Below are positions 1 through 5,614 of a DNA stretch of 5,614 nucleotides, in pieces. The position numbers and the translations under genes are program-made. Position 1 is the stretch's first letter, and each line of letters opens with the position of its first letter. The stretch comes from Acidobacteriota bacterium (GTDB taxonomy: Bacteria; Acidobacteriota; Terriglobia; UBA7540): contig JAJYJL010000641.1 in NCBI GenBank assembly GCA_021789565.1, forward strand, positions 1 to 5,614, in the 5' to 3' direction. A model generated the notes under the pieces. The model was not told the origin of the DNA and made no database searches. It saw nothing but the letters and a program-made list of their open reading frames with translations.

Positions 1-371
1 GCTTCGATTTGGTACCATTTGGTCATGGGACTTGGTTGGCCGGCAACGGCCGACTGTAGAAAATGGCGATCATCTCAGGCCGGGGCGCCAAGGTGCTTGG
101 TGTGACTTCGCAGACCCCGGGTTCAAGCTGGTTTCCAATCCGGCAAAGGTTGCGGCCTTCGGACTTAGTCAAACCAGAGTCCAGGGCCGACTCTAAGACG
201 AGAATACACGAGATGCAAAGGGATTCAAAGCCGCAGACTCGCCAGCATGTCGGCTGGATATGTCTTTCATCTTGGCGTTCCAGTGGGCATGATTGATCGC
301 TTTACGCCGGCAGGACTAACGCTGCATCGGCAAGTCAGGACCTAAGATTTTTTCGACGCGGAGCAGCAAGA
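1..371. other. Left-edge region without a supportable gene
   Basis: No reading frame here has recognisable family motifs. A 77-codon frame at 63-296 (+) starts with ATG, but its translation is rich in Arg, Ser and Gln, has low complexity, and lacks hydrophobic or catalytic patterns, so it is not called. The only functional element I can support is the ribosome binding site at the right end: GGAG at 360-363, eight bases before the ATG of the CBS pseudogene. A T-run lies at about 348-353 but no convincing stem precedes it. Since the next gene is decayed, this stretch may be decayed sequence too; that is inference. Confidence 0.5.
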
Positions 372-800
372 ATGTCCGTTCGACAAATCATGATGGCACC
401 CGTCATCACGGTTGCAGAAGAGTACTTGCTTGAAGAAGCCGCAAAAATCATGCTCAATCACAACATTCGGGGCTTGTCTGTGGTCCATGAGGGTAATGAT
501 CTTTGTGGCGTCCCCACCGGATCCGACTTTGTGGCTAAGGAAAAGGGCATCCCATTTTCCGCCTATCGGTTTCCGCAAATGTTCGGAGAGTGAATCCCTT
601 ACGAGCACGTCGAGCGGATCTATGAGGCGGCCGGCCACCGGGCGGTGTGAGAAATCACGACCCGCGACGTCGTCACTGTACCAGAGGTCGACACGAATGA
701 AAGAGTACTGGCAAAAATGTTGAAAGGCGGGTTATATCGGCTGGCTGTTGCAAGGAACCGGAAGCCTCGTGGCATTATTACCCGACACGATTTGTTGTAA
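372..800 (+). pseudogene. Two-CBS-domain protein, disrupted by two in-frame TGA codons
   Basis: CBS-domain pairs (Bateman modules) bind adenine nucleotides and act as regulatory sensors; small stand-alone versions of about 140 residues are common in the cytoplasm. The frame from ATG 372 (GGAG eight bases upstream) to TAA 798-800 spans 142 codons, the normal family length. Repeat 1 covers about codons 4-55 (APVITV at 9-14, NIRGLSVV at 31-38). It is followed by the typical AKEKGIPFSAYR linker. Repeat 2 covers about 94-142 (TRDVVTV, GGLYRLAV, GIITRHDLL). TGA codons stand at 74 (591-593, after FGE, where relatives often have Trp) and 93 (648-650, before EITTRDVV). There is no frameshift, so the damage is by substitution only. 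In repeat 1 the usual G-[IV]-V-T-E-S-D reads GVPTGSDF, with Pro48 and Gly50, a further sign of decay. A truncated 73-residue product would carry only the first CBS repeat. Sequencing error cannot be excluded, but two separate stops make it less likely. Confidence 0.85.
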
Positions 801-956
801 TTGATGCTCAAGCAATTCCCGCAAACCAGTGAGAAATAAAGGGGAATCCCGGGGAACACGCAACATCAAATTATTGACTTGAATCTTCTCTCCGACGGTG
901 GTACTTACTTGTACATGGACATACTGAGTCCACCGGAAGTAAAGGTTTCCTGATCA

Positions 957-1049
957 CACCGCTCTTGCGGTGCGGACCGAATCCCAGTGGGAAACCATCG
1001 GGCAACGGCCGAAAAGAAAGAAACCTTGGGGGGGCCGCTTGGCTCCCCC
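957..1049. other. Cluster of GC-rich hairpins, possible structured RNA or decayed element
   Basis: Two clear stems lie close together. The first is six perfect pairs, CACCGC with GCGGTG, around a TCTT loop (957-972). The second has nine pairs including one G-T, formed by seven Gs plus CC at 1028-1036 and GGCTCCCCC at 1041-1049, around a GCTT loop. A weaker TCCC/GGGA stem sits between them near 982-992. Neither strong stem is followed by a T-tract, so a classical intrinsic terminator is unlikely. No known riboswitch or ncRNA consensus was recognised. Confidence 0.3.
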
Positions 1050-1064
1050 ATTCGCATTTGTAGG

Positions 1065-1081
1065 GAACTCGATTCGAGTTC
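1065..1081. promoter_or_regulatory. 17-bp perfect interrupted palindrome, operator-like
   Basis: GAACTCGA and TCGAGTTC are exact reverse complements separated by a single T. The size and symmetry fit a binding site for a dimeric transcription factor, though no promoter was recognised beside it. The nearest downstream gene starts about 510 bases away. It could also be a tight cruciform left over from the hairpin cluster just upstream. Confidence 0.3.
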
Positions 1082-1231
1082 GTCTCGTATAGGTCACTCT
1101 GAAGCTCGTCCACTTCAATTGTGCAATCAGCAAGGAATTACTCTCGGATGTCACAATGGTGGTTTTGTCTGTCCTTAATGGAAGTTAGCCAACGGCATCA
1201 CTAAAATATTCTCATTCACCCAATGACCGAA

Positions 1232-1338
1232 GATTACAAGATAGAGTTACATTGATCGTCAGTAGCGCTCTATGAGCGCCGAAAAACCTCCTGCCATAGG
1301 CCGCCGCTACGATAGTAATTTCACTCTATCTTGTAATC
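1232..1338. repeat. 107-bp palindromic element with 16-bp perfect terminal inverted repeats (MITE-like)
   Basis: GATTACAAGATAGAGT at 1232-1247 is exactly inverted at 1323-1338. Pairing continues inward imperfectly: GTAGCG at 1262-1267 matches CGCTAC at 1305-1310, with ATT and ATC blocks between. Almost the whole element can therefore fold into one long hairpin. A nested alternative hairpin, GCGCTC-TAT-GAGCGC, lies at 1265-1279. No open frame of useful size is inside. Short length, terminal inverted repeats and lack of coding capacity fit a miniature inverted-repeat transposable element, a REP/ERIC-like palindromic unit, or a structured small RNA. No clear target-site duplication was seen at the borders, and no second copy exists in this window. 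Confidence 0.55.
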
Positions 1339-1558
1339 CTGATTAGTTGTGACCTCTAGTCGCTGGCTTCGTTAAGTCGAAGTCCCTTGACCCTGGCGGG
1401 TTAAGTGCTCCCGGGCCTTGTATATTCACAGCAGTTTTTTCGGCCTGCCATCCCAAGACGCCCTGCTGGACATCTAATAAAAAGTAGCAAGACGTTCACG
1501 CACAGATGATTGCCAAAAAGAGCATGCCGAATCTACTATTGGAGAGTAGACGGTCTCC

Positions 1559-1588
1559 AGGAGGGAACGGCGTTTGAGAAAGGGTTAA
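1559..1588 (+). promoter_or_regulatory. Strong Shine-Dalgarno with four-codon mini-ORF ahead of the large gene
   Basis: AGGAGGG at 1559-1565 is the best ribosome binding site on this strand. Eight bases after it comes TTG at 1574, which reads Met-Arg-Lys-Gly and stops at TAA 1586-1588. One base later is the TTG (1590) of the 820-codon frame. That start has its own weaker site, AAAGGG, about five bases upstream. The arrangement could give translational coupling by reinitiation. Alternatively, the strong site once served the large gene directly: removing one G from the GGG at 1582-1584 would join the two frames into MRKVNLRTLVHF, a good signal-peptide start. Confidence 0.45.
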
Positions 1589-1589
1589 T

Positions 1590-4052
1590 TTGAGAACTCT
1601 CGTTCATTTCGCTTTGTTTTTTCTGATCAGCACATTTCAATGCTTTGCCGTCATGCCAGGTACGTGTTCTGCAGGAAAGCCAGTGACCAGTCTCCAACTT
1701 TTATTGGTTCCGGAGCATGGAGGGCCTGCGCTTCCCGTCAACTCAGTCAACGAAGTCTTGCACGGAGAGAAGTTGAAATACGAGCCGCCGACTTCCCAGC
1801 TGAAGAATGGGCCTAAAGGCAAAATCGCAGTAATCCTTGTTCCCGCCGCACATGGCGCCTCTATTAAGATCGAGGTTCTGCCGCCGCAACCCGCCGGCGT
1901 TGCTGAGGAATGGAAAGTGCCCGTGCGCGCTTCGATTGTAGGCGTGGTTTACGGTCCGCACGGGCTCGACGTTAAAAAAGTCAATTCCCTGGTTGAGCAT
2001 AATCGGGACCTGATCCCTCAACTCGCGGACTACGCCGAAAAGGCGGCAACCGTGGAAGCTTTGGTGCAAACGCTCTCGAAATATGAGCAGTCACCGCCAG
2101 CCAGCCGCGATCTTGATGCCGTTCTCAAGGGTTTCTCATCGCAATACGGCGTCACCCTGCCGTCGATTAGTTCCAGCGCTCCCGCAGACCAGCAAGCCAC
2201 GCAACTCCTTCACGCCGTTGTGCCCGCGCTTTCTTCGTATAACCCGCTGGCCGACCAGGGAGGGTCTGCGACGCTCCAGCAATCTGCCGGTGTCGCTGCC
2301 TGGGTGGCAGCATTGTTCTGGGGTAGCACTCCAGTTGGCCTCGCAGCCGGCGGGGCGTCTTTGCTGCAAAACATGCGGACCCTGATGTTTCCTGACACGG
2401 ACTTCCGGGCCGCCTTCGCACAACCAACAGCTTCAAACAATCTCGAACTTTGCACAACTCAGAAGGATCCTGCGAAGCATGCACGGATGGCCTACCTGTG
2501 GGTGCGGAGGATTCCCGACGTTGGTCCACCGACTGCTTCGTTTTCCGCCGCCGTTCACGTCCCGCTTGGCTGGAAGTCTGAAATCAAAGTGACTTGCGCA
2601 ACGCGGAGTCAGTTAAGGAACCTTCCGCGCGCTCGCGAGTGGAAGCTGGTTTCCGACGATCGCCACTCTTCCATCCCCATCAATGTGACCGTAGGCTCCA
2701 CTGCTGACACCCTGGCTCTGGACCTCAGGAAGGCAACGCTTGCACCCGGTAAGTACAAACTTGCCGCACTCTGGGACTGGACGCCGTTTGAAATAGCTGG
2801 CACCGTGGAAATTCACAAGTTCGCCGACCTCTCCACCGCAAAGGTTGCCCCGGATTCCGAAGACGATCTCGTCCAAGGAAACGGCACGGTCTCCGTCAGG
2901 CTGACCGGACCCGACTTCGAATTTGTCGACAAACTGACAATGGTAAAATCGGACAGTCAGAACTCCACAGCGAAAGGACTCACCTTCACGCTCACCAAGG
3001 GAAAGCAGGGTGGCGAGCAGCACAGTTTAGAGACACAGGTAGACACATCTGACCTCGAGCCGGGACGTTATCTTCTTATGTTGACCCAGTTGAATGGAGC
3101 GATTCAGGATGTGCCAGTGATTGTGCACCCGCCCAACCCGAAGCTTTCAGACCTGCCGTTGCGGGCTAACCTGGGCGAAAAGGAAGAGACGCTGACTCTG
3201 CACGGCTCTGGATTGGATCGAATCGCGAGTGTTACGAGTGAGGGTGCAAAGTGCACACTTGCTCCGGTGTCCACAGGCAGTGATAACACTACCGAACGCG
3301 AAGTCACTCTCCAACTTGCGCCTAAGGCGCACAAGGGCGAACTGCTGGCTGCAACGCTGCACGTTGAAGGAATCCGCAAACCACTGATGATTTCGAACCT
3401 CATCCACGTAGTAGGTCCACGCCCGAAGATCACCGACGTGCAGACGTCCTTCCCAAAGGAAACCAACGTTGCCCTTGGAAAGAACGAAATCCCCGCGGGG
3501 TCAGCGGTCAGTTTTGCCATCCAAACTGCGAATATGGGATCAAGTCCGTTGCTTACCCTCGGTTGCAGGAACAACGGTGCTGCCCGGCAGCCGCTCACCC
3601 TCCATCCCGGGGACAACAGCGAGTCAGCACAACTCGATTTCGCGGGCAGCGGCGTTCTGTTTCTCTCGGTTGATCCGGGTACGGTTGGCCAGTCTGGTTG
3701 TGTGCTGGACGCAACTATTACTGACCCGACTACTGGCAGTTCGGACCCTTACGCACTGGGCCGCGTGACGCGATTGCCACGAATCATCAGGTTCACCTTA
3801 AGCAATGAGAAGGCTGGACACGCTCTTTATGCGGGAACGATTACAGGCCAGGACCTGCAGATGATCGATAAAACGGGATGGGACCCTGATACAGGTTATC
3901 CCGTGCAAGGAATACCCACACCCGTCAGCGGAACCCCACAGGAGCAGACCCTACGGATCGAGATGCCATGGCCGCCTCCCAGCCCGCGCGCTCCCATTTA
4001 CATCTGGCTGCGAGGCGAAAACGCGGGCAGGTTGACCGAAATGCGATATTAG
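1590..4052 (+). CDS. Exported protein with Ig/IPT-like beta domains, function unknown
   Basis: An 820-residue protein that I cannot assign to a named family. The TTG start is the first start after an in-frame stop at 1575-1577, and only this start includes the whole signal peptide: a hydrophobic core at about 5-20 with likely cleavage near CFA|VM (20/21). The product should leave the cytoplasm. Residues 32-125 look beta-rich. 135-215 is mainly helical (for example PQLADYAEKAATVEALVQTL). 233-260 is a Gly/Ala/Trp-rich hydrophobic segment able to cross or insert into a membrane. From about 315 to 735 the pattern is repeated beta modules. The stretch at 524-556 (LGEKEETLTLHGSGLDRI) has the look of Ig/IPT-TIG-like domains; PGKYKL (386-391) and PGRYLL (491-496) are strand motifs shared by two modules. 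The end is rich in Pro and Trp (793-807). No protease triad, lipobox, heme motif or LPXTG signal is visible. The gene stands alone on this strand and converges with thrB. A structural or adhesive envelope role is plausible but is inference. Confidence 0.85.
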   Translation: MRTLVHFALFFLISTFQCFAVMPGTCSAGKPVTSLQLLLVPEHGGPALPVNSVNEVLHGEKLKYEPPTSQLKNGPKGKIAVILVPAAHGASIKIEVLPPQPAGVAEEWKVPVRASIVGVVYGPHGLDVKKVNSLVEHNRDLIPQLADYAEKAATVEALVQTLSKYEQSPPASRDLDAVLKGFSSQYGVTLPSISSSAPADQQATQLLHAVVPALSSYNPLADQGGSATLQQSAGVAAWVAALFWGSTPVGLAAGGASLLQNMRTLMFPDTDFRAAFAQPTASNNLELCTTQKDPAKHARMAYLWVRRIPDVGPPTASFSAAVHVPLGWKSEIKVTCATRSQLRNLPRAREWKLVSDDRHSSIPINVTVGSTADTLALDLRKATLAPGKYKLAALWDWTPFEIAGTVEIHKFADLSTAKVAPDSEDDLVQGNGTVSVRLTGPDFEFVDKLTMVKSDSQNSTAKGLTFTLTKGKQGGEQHSLETQVDTSDLEPGRYLLMLTQLNGAIQDVPVIVHPPNPKLSDLPLRANLGEKEETLTLHGSGLDRIASVTSEGAKCTLAPVSTGSDNTTEREVTLQLAPKAHKGELLAATLHVEGIRKPLMISNLIHVVGPRPKITDVQTSFPKETNVALGKNEIPAGSAVSFAIQTANMGSSPLLTLGCRNNGAARQPLTLHPGDNSESAQLDFAGSGVLFLSVDPGTVGQSGCVLDATITDPTTGSSDPYALGRVTRLPRIIRFTLSNEKAGHALYAGTITGQDLQMIDKTGWDPDTGYPVQGIPTPVSGTPQEQTLRIEMPWPPPSPRAPIYIWLRGENAGRLTEMRY

Positions 4053-4071
4053 TTTCTTGCAAAAGATTCGA

Positions 4072-4089
4072 TGGCTAGAGAACTAGCTA
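4072..4089. terminator. Small hairpin between convergent genes, possible bidirectional terminator
   Basis: TGGCTAG pairs with CTAGCTA around an AGAA loop, giving seven pairs with one G-T. It sits in the 70-base gap between the stop of the large + strand gene (4050-4052) and the stop of thrB (4123-4125), the expected place for a shared terminator. The stem is AT-containing and short, and neither side has a proper T-tract; in the minus direction only a short TCTTTT follows. The call rests mostly on position. Confidence 0.3.
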
Positions 4090-4122
4090 ACCCTTCTGTT
4101 GCCGCGTTCAAAGCCCCGGCAA

Positions 4123-5034
4123 TCAGACCGGCAAGCTCCAGCCTTTGGCTCCGCGATTGTCCGGTGTAAGAACCGAATAGCGCGACTCTACTCCCTTTTC
4201 TTGCAGGATCTTGCAGATGGCCTCGCCCACCTCAGGGGCGCTTCCTCTAGTGAATGCAAGGATCGACGGCCCTGCACCGCTCAGGCAAACACCCAGCAGG
4301 CACGGATGCTTGAAAGCAAGGACATCACTCAAACCCGGCATCAAAGGCGCCCGGTACGGCTGGTGAAGGCGGTCATCGAAAAAGGTTGGATGAAAATCAA
4401 CTTTACCGGAAAAAATCTGCGCCGCTAATACAGCAGCCCGCTGTAAATTGTGGGTCACGTCGGCTCTTGAATACTGGGCGGGCAATAAAGCCCGGGCCTT
4501 CTCTGTCGGAAGCGCGTAAGCCGGGATCACAAGCACCACCTGGAAAAGATCCGGAACAGGAGAAGAGTAGGCGACGACATGCTGGCCCTCCTGTACCGCA
4601 ACGGTAAAACCCCCATGCCAGGCCGCGGCAACATTGTCCGGGTGCCCCTCAATCTCCGTAGCAAGTGAAACCAGTTCGTCGTCGTACAGCGCCCTCTCTG
4701 TCAGCCAGTGTGCCGCCGCAATAGCGCCTACAATGGCTGCTGCACTGGATCCTAATCCCACGCCAACCGGAATCTGATTGTTGATTTCCAGGTCGAATCC
4801 GTAGTCTTTACCCCACCGGCGTAGGATTTTCTTCATGCTTGACGCGATCAGGTTGCTTTCGTCGGAGGGAATTCTGTCTGGGTTGACGCCTTCATAATGA
4901 ACGCTCACACCGAGATCAGTCCGCCGTGTGACGTGGACATCAAGGTAGACGCTAAGGGCAAGCGCCGCACAGTCGAAGGCGCATCCAAGGTTGGCACTGG
5001 TTGCCGGCACTCGTACTGAACCGCGCTGGGGCAT
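4123..5034 (-). CDS. thrB: Homoserine kinase (GHMP kinase family)
   Basis: ThrB phosphorylates L-homoserine with ATP to give O-phosphohomoserine, the substrate of threonine synthase, in the cytoplasm. At 303 residues the length is normal for the family. GHMP motifs appear in order. The N-terminal VRVPATSANLG (7-17) is followed by CAFD where many relatives have PGFD. The ATP-binding loop IPVGVGLGSSAA (88-99) follows. EIEGHPDN (127-134) carries the acidic residue expected to help hold Mg-ATP. The C-terminal LSGAGPS loop is at 251-257. These make a GHMP kinase certain; homoserine kinase rather than another member is favoured by the PATSANLG and EGHPDN motifs and by thrC nearby. ATG 5034 lies four bases past the stop of the upstream carrier gene with no good Shine-Dalgarno, so translation is probably coupled to that gene. 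It is the last gene of the visible minus-strand cluster. Confidence 0.95.
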   Translation of the reverse strand: MPQRGSVRVPATSANLGCAFDCAALALSVYLDVHVTRRTDLGVSVHYEGVNPDRIPSDESNLIASSMKKILRRWGKDYGFDLEINNQIPVGVGLGSSAAAIVGAIAAAHWLTERALYDDELVSLATEIEGHPDNVAAAWHGGFTVAVQEGQHVVAYSSPVPDLFQVVLVIPAYALPTEKARALLPAQYSRADVTHNLQRAAVLAAQIFSGKVDFHPTFFDDRLHQPYRAPLMPGLSDVLAFKHPCLLGVCLSGAGPSILAFTRGSAPEVGEAICKILQEKGVESRYSVLTPDNRGAKGWSLPV

Positions 5035-5038
5035 GGGA

Positions 5039-5356
5039 TTATCGGTACTTTAGACAGGGGGATCCCAACACTTTGATCGGAGACCCCCCGGCAATGGCGG
5101 GAACCAGCAGCACTTCGTCGCCGTCATTGAAGCTGTATTGCAAGCCACCGAGGAAGCGAATATCCTCATCATTGACGTAAATATTCAGAAACCGCTGTGG
5201 TTTGCCGTCTTCAGCGCAGAGGACTTTTTTGATACCTGGGAATTTCTTGTCAAGCCCGTCAAAAAGCTCACCAAGGTTCTGGGCCGCGGTTTCAACGCTT
5301 TCGGCGCCTTCGGTGTACTTTCTCAACGGGGGCGGAATAAGAACAGTAATTTGCAA
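5039..5356 (-). CDS. MoaD/ThiS-family (CysO-like) sulfur carrier with C-terminal extension
   Basis: A ubiquitin-fold sulfur carrier of 105 residues. Family members are adenylated at a C-terminal Gly-Gly by an E1-like enzyme, converted to a thiocarboxylate, and hand sulfur to a biosynthetic enzyme. The protein opens with a beta strand (QITVLIPPPLRKYT) and has RFLNIYVNDEDIRFLGGL at 55-72, then the ending GDEVLLVPAIAGG (79-91). From memory this matches mycobacterial CysO (cysteine synthesis) better than MoaD or ThiS proper. Unlike CysO, 14 residues (SPIKVLGSPCLKYR) follow the GG, so a protease, probably JAMM/Mec-type, would have to expose it. TTG 5356 is chosen because GGAGG lies nine bases upstream and no ATG or GTG is in frame nearby. 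It sits 80 bases after thrC and four before thrB, which suggests a role with the phosphohomoserine enzymes rather than molybdopterin. No E1 or protease gene is in the window. Confidence 0.88.
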   Translation of the reverse strand: MQITVLIPPPLRKYTEGAESVETAAQNLGELFDGLDKKFPGIKKVLCAEDGKPQRFLNIYVNDEDIRFLGGLQYSFNDGDEVLLVPAIAGGSPIKVLGSPCLKYR

Positions 5357-5436
5357 AAGTGTTTGCCTCCCATTCTGATGATCTCTACCTGAGGAGCACC
5401 GGCATCGACGAGCAATGCCCCTCGCAATTTCGCGTA

Positions 5437-5614
5437 TCAGGCGGTTGCCGTCGCGTGAATATTCAAATAACGGTCTTCAAAATCCGCAAGCTTCGGCCGA
5501 AGCGATTCTTCCGTCCGAACTTCCCCGCTGACAGCGCCGATGGTTTTCAGTCCGTTTCCGGTAATTGCCAGCACGATGGATTCGTGGGGATTCAATACAC
5601 CATTCCGGATCAGC
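5437..5614 (-). CDS. thrC: Threonine synthase, C-terminal fragment (cut by window edge)
   Basis: The last 58 codons of a gene that begins beyond the right edge; the frame runs from 5613 to TGA at 5437-5439. Threonine synthase is a PLP enzyme of fold type II that converts O-phosphohomoserine to threonine and phosphate. The visible piece holds SIVLAITGNGLKT, the characteristic end-of-domain motif of bacterial threonine synthases, followed by the usual variable tail with LADFEDRY. The PLP lysine and substrate-binding loops lie outside the window, so activity cannot be judged. A related PLP enzyme that uses O-phosphohomoserine for another product cannot be excluded from this fragment. The gene leads the carrier gene and thrB on the same strand and probably shares a transcript with them. 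Confidence 0.88.
   Translation of the reverse strand, partial: LIRNGVLNPHESIVLAITGNGLKTIGAVSGEVRTEESLRPKLADFEDRYLNIHATATA

Larger units (their letters stand above)
801..1589. other. Long intergenic region rich in inverted repeats
   Basis: About 790 bases with no frame that resembles a protein family. It contains several small inverted repeats: CACCGC-TCTT-GCGGTG at 957-972; a G/C-rich stem at 1028-1049 with loop GCTT; a 17-bp palindrome at 1065-1081; the 107-bp element at 1232-1338; and CTTCG-TTAAGT-CGAAG at 1367-1382. The right end carries the ribosome binding sites for the large downstream gene. No convincing -35/-10 pair was found: TTGACC at 1387-1392 and TATATT at 1421-1426 are 28 bases apart, too far for a sigma-70 promoter. 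Short open frames on both strands (871-1113 minus, 987-1178 plus) look like chance. Confidence 0.6.

Noticed and set aside
115..131. T-arm-like sequence CCCGG-GTTCAAG-CTGGT suggesting a tRNA
   Set aside because: The stem has a mismatch, and no acceptor, anticodon or D arm fits upstream.
63..296. 77-codon open frame on the + strand
   Set aside because: Low-complexity, Arg/Ser/Gln-rich translation without family motifs or a ribosome binding site; no better than chance.
591..650. Selenocysteine or TGA recoding in the CBS gene
   Set aside because: No SECIS-like stem was evident after the TGA codons, CBS proteins are not selenoproteins, and TGA is a normal stop for thrB and thrC here.
42..1012. 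12-base direct repeat GGCAACGGCCGA at 42-53 and 1001-1012
   Set aside because: About one exact 12-base repeat is expected by chance in a window this long, and the flanks do not match.
871..1178. Short open frames on both strands (871-1113 minus, 987-1178 plus)
   Set aside because: They overlap each other and the hairpin cluster, lack ribosome binding sites, and have no recognisable motifs.
1387..1426. TTGACC and TATATT as a promoter for the large gene
   Set aside because: The 28-base spacing is too long for a sigma-70 promoter.
3104..3616. 170-codon minus-strand frame inside the large gene
   Set aside because: It is antisense to an 820-codon frame with a signal peptide and coherent domain pattern; the antisense translation is Ser/Arg-rich and motif-free.
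4113..4133. CCGGC repeats near the end of thrB as a terminator stem
   Set aside because: The two copies are direct, not inverted, so they do not form a hairpin.

Overview
The window looks like bacterial chromosome, most likely from an Acidobacteriota member. That assignment is inference: it rests on the thrC / CysO-like carrier / thrB cluster and on the style of the large secreted Ig-like protein. The code is standard, with TGA, TAA and TAG all used as stops. No RNA gene, CRISPR array or intact transposase gene is visible.

Layout. 1-371 has no supportable gene. 372-800 is a full-length but broken gene for a two-CBS-domain protein. The family reading frame is intact from start to stop, but two TGA codons (591-593, 648-650) interrupt it. 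801-1589 is a long non-coding stretch with several inverted repeats. The best is a 107-bp element (1232-1338) bounded by perfect 16-bp inverted repeats, resembling a MITE or other palindromic element. A 17-bp operator-like palindrome lies at 1065-1081. 1590-4052 (+) encodes an 820-residue exported protein: signal peptide, helical middle section, one internal hydrophobic segment, then mostly beta-type Ig/IPT-like modules. Its function is unknown. A strong Shine-Dalgarno upstream of it points to a different TTG that opens a four-codon mini-ORF.

On the minus strand, entering from the right edge, is a compact three-gene cluster. It holds the C-terminal end of threonine synthase (thrC), a MoaD/ThiS-type sulfur carrier closely resembling CysO, and homoserine kinase (thrB). 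It converges on the large + strand gene, with a small hairpin between the two stops.

How the genes fit together. ThrB makes O-phosphohomoserine and ThrC converts it to threonine. The carrier is the unusual partner: CysO-like proteins deliver sulfur as a C-terminal thiocarboxylate to PLP enzymes of the same broad fold type as ThrC. This carrier has a 14-residue tail after its Gly-Gly, so it would need trimming before activation. The cluster may therefore couple O-phosphohomoserine to sulfur amino acid synthesis. That is a hypothesis; the sequence shows only the gene set, spacing and motifs.
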